Positions 1-6,136 of a stretch of 7,093 bases of DNA are shown one piece after another. The notes below the pieces were generated by a model. It saw only the letters and a program-made list of their open reading frames with translations. It was not told the origin of the DNA and did not search any database. Position numbers and translations under genes: made by a program. Origin of the DNA: Gammaproteobacteria bacterium (GTDB lineage Bacteria; Pseudomonadota; Gammaproteobacteria; Pseudomonadales; Azotimanducaceae); assembly GCA_030430515.1 (NCBI GenBank), contig JAUIKX010000185.1:1-7093 (forward strand), in the 5' to 3' direction. The stretch's first letter is position 1; each line of letters starts with the position of its first letter.

Positions 1-1203
1 CTCGATGGCTCGAAGTTCGCGAGCAGTGCGCTCGCCGGGGTGGGGGTGATCTACTACGTGCTTGCTGCCACCCGCGCAAGGCTCGTTGAGCAGGGGTGGT
101 TTGCTGATCGACGGCTCGAGGTGCCAAACCTTGCCGAGCAGCTCGATCTCGTTGCCATCGGCACCGTTGCAGATGTTGTGCCGCTGGATCGCAACAACCG
201 GGTGCTCGTTGCTCAGGGCCTTGCCCGCATCCGCGCTGGCCGCTGCCGGCCGGGTGTTTCCGCACTTGTTGAAATCGCGGGTCGCGACCGGTCCCGCCTT
301 ACGGCAACCGATCTCGGGTTCACCATCGGCCCCCGTCTCAATGCGGCTGGAAGACTCGAGGACATGAGCATCGGAATCAAGTGTCTGATGTCGGAGTCTC
401 AGTCCGAGGCTCGGGAGCTTGCTACTGCGCTGGATCAGCTCAACCGGGCGCGCCGCGAGCTCGAGCAGGGCATGGTGGCCGATGCGGAGCTGATCGTGGC
501 GGAGCAGCTCCGCCAGGGCGACGACCGGTTGGGTGTTTGCCTGTACGATGAGGCCTGGCATCAGGGCGTTGTGGGCATAGTTGCCGGACGCCTGAAAGAC
601 AGTCTTCATCGCCCTGTAGTGGCTTTTGCGGACGCGGGTATCGGCGATGAGATCAAAGGCTCGGCCCGATCGATCCCCGGTCTCCACATCCGGGATCTGC
701 TCGACGAGATCGCCACGTCCTATCACGGGCTCGTGCTGAAGTTCGGTGGCCATGCTATGGCGGCCGGGCTTTCCCTCAAGCGCCAGCATTTCCGTCACTT
801 TGCAAAGATTTTCGATCGGCGCGTTCGGGCGCATGTTTCAGAAGATTCGCTGCAGCCGATCTGCTTTACCGATGGCGCGCTGAGCGAGCGGGAGCTTAAC
901 CTCGAAACGGTCGCCAGGTTGGATGGCGCCGGCCCCTGGGGGCAGAATTTTCCGGAGCCGCTCTTTCAGGGAGAGTTCGAGCTCGTCAGCCAGCGCGTGG
1001 TGGGTGCCGATCATCTGAAGATGACGGTTCGGCTTCTGAACACACCGGGGGCCCGCCTGCTGGATGCCATCGCGTTCAGGACCCCGCCGCTGAGAACAGC
1101 AATGCCGGCACGCGTTGCTCTGGCTTACCGGCCGCAGCGAAACGACTGGGGTGGCGTCGAGTCGCTGCAGCTTCTGGTGGAGGAATGCCAGCTCGTCAGC
1201 TGA
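1..1203 (+). CDS. recJ: Single-stranded-DNA 5'-3' exonuclease RecJ, C-terminal part (5' end outside window)
   Basis: RecJ degrades single-stranded DNA 5' to 3' in recombination, mismatch repair and base-excision repair in the cytoplasm. The frame is open from base 1 and gives 400 residues; the E. coli protein has about 577, so roughly the N-terminal third, with the first DHH-domain motifs, lies off the left edge. Visible are the end of the DHH domain (ALAGVGVIYYV near residues 10-20; GTVADVVPLDRNNR at 54-67), the LGFTIGPRLNAAGRL segment, the WHQGVVGIVAGRLK segment of the DHHA1 domain, ARSIPGLHIRDLL, and the GGHAMAAGLS motif starting at residue 249. The C-terminal oligonucleotide-binding part is also present (GPWGQNFPEPLF, then HLKMTVRLL). 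The reading frame looks intact. The ATG at base 40 is internal, not a start. The last 8 bp overlap the end of the convergent glyA. In E. coli recJ lies directly upstream of prfB; here glyA separates them. Confidence 0.96.
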   Translation, partial: LDGSKFASSALAGVGVIYYVLAATRARLVEQGWFADRRLEVPNLAEQLDLVAIGTVADVVPLDRNNRVLVAQGLARIRAGRCRPGVSALVEIAGRDRSRLTATDLGFTIGPRLNAAGRLEDMSIGIKCLMSESQSEARELATALDQLNRARRELEQGMVADAELIVAEQLRQGDDRLGVCLYDEAWHQGVVGIVAGRLKDSLHRPVVAFADAGIGDEIKGSARSIPGLHIRDLLDEIATSYHGLVLKFGGHAMAAGLSLKRQHFRHFAKIFDRRVRAHVSEDSLQPICFTDGALSERELNLETVARLDGAGPWGQNFPEPLFQGEFELVSQRVVGADHLKMTVRLLNTPGARLLDAIAFRTPPLRTAMPARVALAYRPQRNDWGGVESLQLLVEECQLVS

Positions 1204-2446
1204 GGGCCAATCCAGGAATCGGGTGGCGTTCGGCCAGCGACTGCACCTGTTCAGCTATTGGCTGAGTAGGGTGGCCTTGGAGTGCCTGGGCGATCAGCTC
1301 GCCGATGTTCTGCACCTCAGACGCTCGCATACCTCGGCTCGTTACCGCCGGCGTGCCAAGCCGTAGGCCGCTCGGACGGGCGGGCGGATTCGGGTCGTCC
1401 GGAATGAGCTGTTTGTTGGTGACGAGGCCGCAGGCTTCGAGGGTCATCTGCGCCTGGGCGCCATCGCCGAAACCGCCAGCAGCGATGTCGAGCACGAGCA
1501 TGTGGTTGTCGGTGCCGCCGGTCACCAGGGGTATGCCGCTCTGCTGCAGGTGCTCACCCAGGGTTTTCGCGTTGGCCAGCACCTGCCTGGCGTAGGCTTG
1601 AAACTCTGCATCGGCTGCTTTCTTCATGGCGACGGCGATACCGGCAACCTGATGCATGTGCGGACCACCCTGCAGACCCGGGAATACAGCGCTGTCGATC
1701 TTTCTGGCAAAAGGCTGCCGGCAGACGATCATGCCGCCTCGCGGGCCGCGTAAGGTTTTGTGCGTTGTCGTGGTGAGAACGTCGAAGCCAGCATCCATGG
1801 GATTGGCCAGCGCGCCGCCGGCGATCAGACCGCCGATGTGGGAGACATCCGCCATGGTGATGGCGCCGATTTCATCCGCGATCGCCTTGAATGCGGCGTA
1901 GTCGAGCTCCCTCGGATAGGACGAATGTCCGCACAGAACCATTTTCGGTTTGTGTTTCAGCGCGAGGGCGCGTACTTCGTCGAAGTCAATCTCGCCGCGT
2001 GCGCCACGGGTACGATAGCGAACGAAGTTGAAGATCCTGCCCATGTGCGACGCCGGCGCGCCGTGGGTGAGATGGCCGCCGTGCGTGAGGTCCATAGCGA
2101 GAATGGTGTCTCCGGGCTCCAGCAGTCCGAAATAGACGGCCTGGTTCATGGGCGAGCCTGACAGCGGCTGCACGTTGGCGTGCTCCGCGCGAAACAGCTC
2201 TTTCGCGCGATTCACTGCGAGGCGCTCAATTTCATCGTAGAACTGCTGGCCGGCGTAGTAGCGGCGGCCGGGATAGCCCTCTGCGTATTTGTCCGTGAGG
2301 ATCGAACCGTTCGTCTCGAAGACCTCGGGATAGGTGTGGTTTTCAGAGGCGATCAGCGTAAGGGTCTGTGCCTGACGTCGGGTTTCGTTGTGAATGGCGG
2401 CGCTTATCTCAGAGTCGTAAGCGTCGAGGTTAGAGGTTGGCTGCAT
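1196..2446 (-). CDS. glyA: Serine hydroxymethyltransferase (PLP-dependent), divergent type
   Basis: SHMT interconverts serine plus tetrahydrofolate and glycine plus 5,10-methylenetetrahydrofolate; it is a cytosolic fold-type I PLP enzyme. The product is 416 residues, near the family norm of about 417. Expected functional residues are present: Y54, E56 and Y64 around KYAEGYPGRRYY, the THGGHLTHG stretch (121-129), D200 and H203 in ADVSHIGGL, PLP lysine K230 in TTTTHKTLRGPRGG, R236, and R362 in GLRLGTPA. I chose the ATG at 2446 because AGGAGA lies 5-6 bases upstream and the protein then begins at the family's usual N-terminus; the frame stays open to 2557, but those 37 extra codons have no family counterpart. 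Several conserved positions differ from E. coli GlyA: LSGSPMN for HSGSQAN, CGHSSYPRELDY for GGFSAYSGVVDW, ADVSHIGGL for VDMAHVAGL, THKTLRGPRGG for THKTLAGPRGG. It is transcribed against recJ and divergently from prfB. Identity is certain; its lineage is the open point. Confidence 0.96.
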   Translation of the reverse strand: MQPTSNLDAYDSEISAAIHNETRRQAQTLTLIASENHTYPEVFETNGSILTDKYAEGYPGRRYYAGQQFYDEIERLAVNRAKELFRAEHANVQPLSGSPMNQAVYFGLLEPGDTILAMDLTHGGHLTHGAPASHMGRIFNFVRYRTRGARGEIDFDEVRALALKHKPKMVLCGHSSYPRELDYAAFKAIADEIGAITMADVSHIGGLIAGGALANPMDAGFDVLTTTTHKTLRGPRGGMIVCRQPFARKIDSAVFPGLQGGPHMHQVAGIAVAMKKAADAEFQAYARQVLANAKTLGEHLQQSGIPLVTGGTDNHMLVLDIAAGGFGDGAQAQMTLEACGLVTNKQLIPDDPNPPARPSGLRLGTPAVTSRGMRASEVQNIGELIAQALQGHPTQPIAEQVQSLAERHPIPGLALS

Positions 2447-2451
2447 GGTGT

Positions 2452-2457
2452 TCTCCT
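2452..2457 (-). promoter_or_regulatory. glyA ribosome binding site
   Basis: On the minus strand AGGAGA lies just upstream of the ATG at 2446, with 6 bases between AGGAG and the start codon. This strong, well-spaced site decides the start against the upstream in-frame ATG at 2557. Confidence 0.8.
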
Positions 2458-2493
2458 GTGCATCCGGTTTGAGTTCAGATGCCCAGGCGAACG

Positions 2494-2521
2494 GCGGAAG
2501 CTGGAATGTCCAGGCGCCCGC
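2494..2521 (-). other. Imperfect hairpin in the presumed glyA leader
   Basis: Read on the minus strand, GCGG pairs with CCGC outside and CTGGA with TCCAG inside, around a CAT loop, with a small internal loop between the two helices (gcgc against ctt). It lies about 50-75 bases upstream of the glyA start. It matches no riboswitch class that I recognise, and a stem this short can arise by chance in GC-rich DNA. Confidence 0.25.
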
Positions 2522-2569
2522 TCCCTTGTGGTGTTGCTCCACTGTTTCGCCAGTCACGCGCGCATCGGG

Positions 2570-2598
2570 ACCCTAGCACTTCCCGGGACATCGCTCAA
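2570..2598 (-). promoter_or_regulatory. Candidate glyA promoter (weak)
   Basis: On the minus strand TTGAGC (2598-2593) and TAGGGT (2575-2570) are separated by 17 bases. The -35 matches the sigma-70 consensus at four of six positions and the -10 at three of six, so this is only a candidate. It would give a leader of a little over 100 bases, which would contain the hairpin at 2494-2521. Confidence 0.2.
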
Positions 2599-2641
2599 CG
2601 AGCCAACGGTCAGCCTGATGGTCCGCAGCGCGGGGGTTGTG

Positions 2642-2647
2642 TAGAAT
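2642..2647 (+). promoter_or_regulatory. Candidate -10 box of the prfB promoter
   Basis: TAGAAT lies 26 bases upstream of the prfB GTG start and matches the TATAAT consensus at five of six positions. It is followed by a GC-rich discriminator (GCGCCGC), a feature common in growth-rate and stringently controlled promoters of gammaproteobacteria. No good -35 is seen at the usual distance. If real, the untranslated leader is under 25 bases. Confidence 0.3.
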
Positions 2648-2673
2648 GCGCCGCTTTTTCCAAGGGCACAAAC

Positions 2674-3772
2674 GTGGCGGAAATTACCTCGATCAGAGAG
2701 CGTCTGAAAGACATGGCGGAGCGTGAATCGGCGCTCAGGGGGTATCTTTGACTACGATAGCCGCGCCGATCGTTTCGAAGAGGTAGAGCGGGAGCTCGCT
2801 CAGCCCGACGTCTGGGACGACCCGGAACGTGCCCAGGAGCTCGGCCGTGAACGGGTCGCGCTCGAACGGGTGGTCTCCGTGCTCAGCGATCTGCACAGCA
2901 CGCTGGCAGATCTTTCCGAGCTTGCGGAAATGTCTGCCGAAGAGGGCGATTCCGACGCGCTCGACGATGTCGATGCAGAGCTCGATGGCCTCGAAGCGCA
3001 GCTTGCCGACCTCGAATTCCGTCGCATGTTCGACGGCGAGATGGACGAGTCCAACGCCTACCTCGACATTCAGGCCGGTTCCGGTGGCACCGAAGCCCAG
3101 GATTGGGCAGAGATGCTCTTGCGCATGTACCTCAAGTGGGCGGAGCGCAAAGGTCTGAAGGCCGAAATCACCGAGCTGTCTCCCGGCGAGATTGCCGGCA
3201 TCAAGAGCGCAGCGGTGGCGGTCTCGGGTGAGTACGCTTACGGCTGGCTGCGCACCGAAACCGGTGTGCACCGGCTGGTGCGCAAGTCGCCGTTCGATTC
3301 AGGTAACCGCCGCCACACATCTTTTGCTTCCGTTTTTGTTTCGCCGGAGATCGATGACGACATTGAGATCGACCTCAATATGGGCGATGTCCGGGTCGAC
3401 ACCTACCGCGCGTCCGGCGCTGGCGGTCAGCACGTCAACCGTACGGATTCCGCGGTGCGTCTGACCCACCTGCCCACGAACATCGTGGTACAGTGCCAGA
3501 GCGAGCGCTCGCAGCACCAGAACAAAGACAAAGCCATCAAACAGCTCCGCGCCAAGCTCTATGAGATGGAGCTGCAGAGCCGGCGTGCAGAGGCGCAGGC
3601 CATCGAAGATTCCAAAGCGGACATCGGCTGGGGCAGCCAGATCCGGTCATACGTGCTCGATCAATCGCGGGTGAAAGACCTGCGCACCAACATCGAACGG
3701 ACCGATCCGGGTTCCGTGCTCGACGGCGACATCGACGATCTGATCGAAGCGAGCCTGAAGGCCGGTTTGTAA
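2674..3772 (+). CDS. prfB: Peptide chain release factor 2 (RF2), expressed by programmed +1 frameshift
   Basis: RF2 recognises UAA and UGA stop codons in the ribosomal A site and triggers release of the nascent peptide. The gene is two frames: codons 1-25 at 2674-2748, then UGA at 2749-2751, and after skipping T2749 the main frame at 2750-3772. The joined product is 365 residues, the same as E. coli RF2. The codon-recognition tripeptide SPF falls at 205-207 and the catalytic GGQ at 250-252 in GAGGQHVNRT. Residue 246 is Ala; E. coli K-12 has Thr there. The N-terminal part up to about residue 120 is the helical domain. I chose GTG at 2674 because AAGGG lies 7 bases upstream and the product then aligns end to end with E. 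coli RF2; the only nearby ATG (2713) would remove the first helix. The gene is divergent from glyA and followed by lysS after 168 bp. The in-frame UGA is the autoregulatory device, not a mutation. Confidence 0.96.
2737..2752 (+). promoter_or_regulatory. prfB: prfB programmed +1 ribosomal frameshift site
   Basis: The 16 bases AGGGGGTATCTTTGAC combine an internal Shine-Dalgarno-like AGGGGG (2737-2742), three spacer bases, the slippery CTT T (2746-2749) and the UGA (2749-2751) followed by C, a weak termination context. This matches the E. coli prfB site base for base as I remember it. When RF2 is scarce the ribosome pauses at UGA, the leucyl-tRNA slips from CUU to UUU, and translation continues with GAC at 2750. 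When RF2 is plentiful a 25-residue peptide is released. RF2 thereby controls its own level. Confidence 0.97.
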
Positions 3773-3794
3773 CTGGTACCGGTCCAGAGTGCGC

Positions 3795-3906
3795 AGCATT
3801 CTGAGGCCGGGACTAGCGAGGGCAGGATGTTTGAGGCGAAAACCGCAGGTTTTCGGGAGGTTTGCGCAGCAAACCGTGTGAGGAAATGGCCAGGACGCCC
3901 ATTTCC
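3795..3906 (+). repeat. Array of consecutive hairpins between prfB and lysS
   Basis: Three perfect inverted repeats follow each other. CGAAAACC pairs with GGTTTTCG (3837-3844 and 3848-3855, loop GCA). GGTTTGC pairs with GCAAACC (3859-3865 and 3869-3875, loop GCA). GGAAATGG pairs with CCATTTCC (3882-3889 and 3899-3906, loop CCAGGACGC). A fourth, imperfect stem precedes them: AGCATTCTG (3795-3803) against CAGGATGTT (3823-3831), with two G-U pairs and a 19-base loop. Stems differ in sequence while the first two perfect hairpins share the same loop, and CAGGA occurs in the third loop and in the 3' arm of the imperfect stem. None is followed by a T-tract, so they do not look like intrinsic terminators. 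They may be a dispersed multi-hairpin intergenic repeat, an mRNA-processing or stabilising element, or a leader structure for lysS. I cannot tell which. Confidence 0.65.
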
Positions 3907-3924
3907 GGACAGAGACGAATTGAT

Positions 3925-3930
3925 GGGAGG
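3925..3930 (+). promoter_or_regulatory. lysS ribosome binding site
   Basis: GGGAGG lies 10 bases before the GTG at 3941, slightly farther than usual. A four-codon open frame (ATG at 3923, stop at 3935-3937) overlaps it. An in-frame stop, also at 3935-3937, rules out any earlier start for lysS. Confidence 0.6.
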
Positions 3931-3940
3931 CGGTTGAACC

Positions 3941-5437
3941 GTGAACGACGAGGTTGAACATCAGGACCTGCTGGCCGTCCGTCGCGCCAAGCGCGACACC
4001 TGGCTCGAAACGGTCGGGGGCTACCCGAACACCTTCAGGCGTGGCGATTATGCCGCCACGCTGCAGGAGCAGGCGGCGGAGCTGGATAAGGCCGCTCTGG
4101 AAGACGCCGGGATCACCGCGCGGGTCTGCGGCAGGGTCATGCTCCGCCGTGTCATGGGCAAGGCCAGTTTCATTACTCTGGAAGATTCGAGCGGTCGTAT
4201 TCAGGCCTACCTGACGAAAAACGATCTTGGCGAAGACGCATACGCCCAGTTCAAGGACCTCTGGGATATCGGCGATCTGGTCGGTGTGGAAGGGGTGCTC
4301 ATGCGCACCAACAAAGGCGAGCTCACGGTGCACGCGTCGAGTGTTGAGCTCCTCAACAAAACCCTGCGGCCCCTGCCGGAGAAGTTTCACGGACTGACGG
4401 ATACGGAAACCAAATACCGGCAGCGGTACCTGGACCTCATTATGAGCCCTGAGTCGCGGGAGGTGTTCCGGGTGCGCTCGCTTGTGGTCAAGCAGATGCG
4501 GGCGTTTTTCGAAGCGCGTGGCTTCCTGGAGGTGGAAACTCCCATGATGCACCCCATACCCGGGGGTGCTACGGCAAAACCTTTCGTGACCCATCACAAC
4601 GCACTGGATATGCCGCTTTATCTCCGCATCGCGCCGGAACTGTATCTGAAGCGGCTGGTGGTTGGTGGCTTCGAGCGTGTCTTCGAGATCAACCGCAGCT
4701 TCCGCAACGAAGGCCTGTCGACCCGGCATAATCCAGAATTCACCATGCTGGAGTTTTATCAGGCTTACGCTGACTACAACGACCTCATCGAGCTGACCGA
4801 AGAGCTGTTCCGCGAGCTTGTCAGCTCGGTGCGCGGTCAGACGGCTGTGGAATATCAGGGTGAGGCTTTGGACTTCGGTCAACCGTTTGCCCGAATGACC
4901 ATGGCGCAGTCGCTCATTGAGTACACAGAGCTCGACGACTCGGGCGTCAATGACGTGGCGCGATTGCGGGATGCTCTGGGTGGCGACAATAGCGTCGATA
5001 CATCCTGGGGGATTGGCAAGCTGCAGACGGAGCTGTTCGAAGCGCGGGTGGAGGGGCGGCTCGTGCAGCCCACGTTCATCACCGAATACCCCGCTGAAGT
5101 GTCGCCGCTTGCCCGGCGGAACGACGATAACCCTGAGGTGACAGATCGCTTTGAACTCTTCATCTGCGGTCGAGAGTACGCAAACGCCTTCTCCGAGCTG
5201 AACGATCCGGTCGACCAGGCGCAGCGCTTTCAGGCGCAGGTAGATGCCAAGGATGCGGGTGACGAGGAGGCCATGCACTTCGACCAGGACTATGTGGAGG
5301 CCCTGGAGTACGGTTTGCCGCCGACGGCGGGTGAAGGGATCGGCATCGATCGGCTGGTGATGCTGCTCACCGACAGCCCCAGCATTCGCGATGTGCTGCT
5401 GTTTCCGCAGATGCGTAAGCGAGATGAGCACAGCTAG
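3941..5437 (+). CDS. lysS: Lysyl-tRNA synthetase, class II
   Basis: LysRS charges tRNA-Lys with lysine using ATP in the cytoplasm. The 498-residue product is close to the 505 of E. coli LysS. An N-terminal OB-fold anticodon-binding domain runs from about residue 60 to 145 (GRVMLRRVMGKASFITLED at its start). The class II core follows: motif 1 around 192-210 (RGFLEVETPMM), motif 2 at 254-267 (FRNEGLSTRHNPEF) and motif 3 at about 464-475 (GEGIGIDRLVML). Family signatures RYLDLI, FITEYPAEVSPLARRN and FSELNDP are also present. GTG at 3941 is the only possible upstream start, because an in-frame TGA lies two codons before it. In E. coli lysS likewise follows prfB; here a hairpin-rich 168-bp gap lies between them, with no clear terminator, so co-transcription is plausible. 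Its last 14 bases overlap ung. A 594-codon open frame lies antisense to it and is treated as a codon-bias shadow. Confidence 0.97.
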   Translation: MNDEVEHQDLLAVRRAKRDTWLETVGGYPNTFRRGDYAATLQEQAAELDKAALEDAGITARVCGRVMLRRVMGKASFITLEDSSGRIQAYLTKNDLGEDAYAQFKDLWDIGDLVGVEGVLMRTNKGELTVHASSVELLNKTLRPLPEKFHGLTDTETKYRQRYLDLIMSPESREVFRVRSLVVKQMRAFFEARGFLEVETPMMHPIPGGATAKPFVTHHNALDMPLYLRIAPELYLKRLVVGGFERVFEINRSFRNEGLSTRHNPEFTMLEFYQAYADYNDLIELTEELFRELVSSVRGQTAVEYQGEALDFGQPFARMTMAQSLIEYTELDDSGVNDVARLRDALGGDNSVDTSWGIGKLQTELFEARVEGRLVQPTFITEYPAEVSPLARRNDDNPEVTDRFELFICGREYANAFSELNDPVDQAQRFQAQVDAKDAGDEEAMHFDQDYVEALEYGLPPTAGEGIGIDRLVMLLTDSPSIRDVLLFPQMRKRDEHS

Positions 5438-6122
5438 CGTCAGGCTGGAACCGTCCTGGCTCGACCGTCTCGGCAGCGAGTTCGAGCAGGGGTATATGCT
5501 GAATCTGCGTCAGTTCCTCGCCGAGGAGAAAGCGAGCCGCAAGGTGATCTATCCCAGGGGGGCGGATATGTTCGCCGCGCTGGATCTCTGTCCGTTCGAG
5601 CAGGTCAAGGTCGTGATCATCGGCCAGGATCCCTATCACGGTCCGCAGCAGGCACATGGGCTGTGCTTTTCGGTCCAGAGCGGTGTCCCGCAGCCACCGT
5701 CGCTGGTCAATATTTTCAAAGAGATCGAGGACGACCTGGGTGGTGGTGAGAGGCACATGCCGAAGGATCGGGGTTGCCTGACGCCCTGGGCGGAGCAGGG
5801 TGTGCTCCTGCTCAACGCGGTGCTTACCGTAGAAAGAGGAAGAGCAGGGTCGCATCAGGGCAAAGGCTGGGAGACCTTCACCGACCAGATCGTCGCCCGT
5901 TTGAACGATGAGCGTGAAGGCATCGTCTTCATGTTGTGGGGCGCTTACGCCCAGAAGAAAGGCGCCATTGTCGACACGCGTCGGCATTGCGTGCTGAAAT
6001 CCCCTCATCCATCACCGCTTTCGGCGCACCGTGGCTTTTTTGGCTGCAGACACTTTTCCAGGGCGAATGCTTATCTGGAGAGCCGGGGGCAGACACCCAT
6101 AGACTGGTTTCGAGTAACGTAG
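5424..6122 (+). CDS. ung: Uracil-DNA glycosylase, family 1
   Basis: Ung removes uracil from DNA, produced by cytosine deamination or dUTP incorporation, and starts base-excision repair. The product has 232 residues against 229 in E. coli. The water-activating motif GQDPYHGP lies at 67-74 with catalytic D69, F82 is the expected base-stacking residue, N131 (LLLN) the uracil-reading residue, and HPSPLSAHRGF from H195 is the minor-groove loop with the catalytic histidine. Together these place it in family 1, not in the thermophilic or MUG families. I chose ATG at 5424, which overlaps the end of lysS by 14 bp, because the product then matches family length; the frame is open further upstream inside lysS but that part has no family counterpart. 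The ribosome site before it is weak, so translational coupling to lysS is likely. The next gene starts 14 bp downstream. Confidence 0.96.
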   Translation: MSTASVRLEPSWLDRLGSEFEQGYMLNLRQFLAEEKASRKVIYPRGADMFAALDLCPFEQVKVVIIGQDPYHGPQQAHGLCFSVQSGVPQPPSLVNIFKEIEDDLGGGERHMPKDRGCLTPWAEQGVLLLNAVLTVERGRAGSHQGKGWETFTDQIVARLNDEREGIVFMLWGAYAQKKGAIVDTRRHCVLKSPHPSPLSAHRGFFGCRHFSRANAYLESRGQTPIDWFRVT

Positions 6123-6136
6123 AGGAGCATCAAGCA

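Noticed and set aside
2447..2557. N-terminal extension of glyA by 37 codons to an upstream ATG
   Set aside because: The extension has no counterpart in SHMTs, and a strong ribosome binding site sits directly before the ATG at 2446.
2566..2585. Inverted repeat CGGGA ... TCCCG between glyA and prfB
   Set aside because: Five-base arms around a 10-base loop are expected by chance in GC-rich DNA, and there is no T-tract or known operator match.
2749..2751. In-frame stop in prfB as a sign of a pseudogene
   Set aside because: The stop lies in the exact programmed-frameshift context, and the joined product is full length with the SPF and GGQ motifs intact.
3837..3906. Hairpins after prfB as Rho-independent terminators
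   Set aside because: No stem is followed by a run of T, and the stems are short and only moderately GC-rich.
3647..5431. A 594-codon open frame on the minus strand covering the end of prfB, the hairpin gap and nearly all of lysS
   Set aside because: It lies antisense to two unmistakable genes, shows no recognisable domain, and long antisense frames are common in GC-rich genes. It also runs through the hairpin array with no sign of coding constraint.
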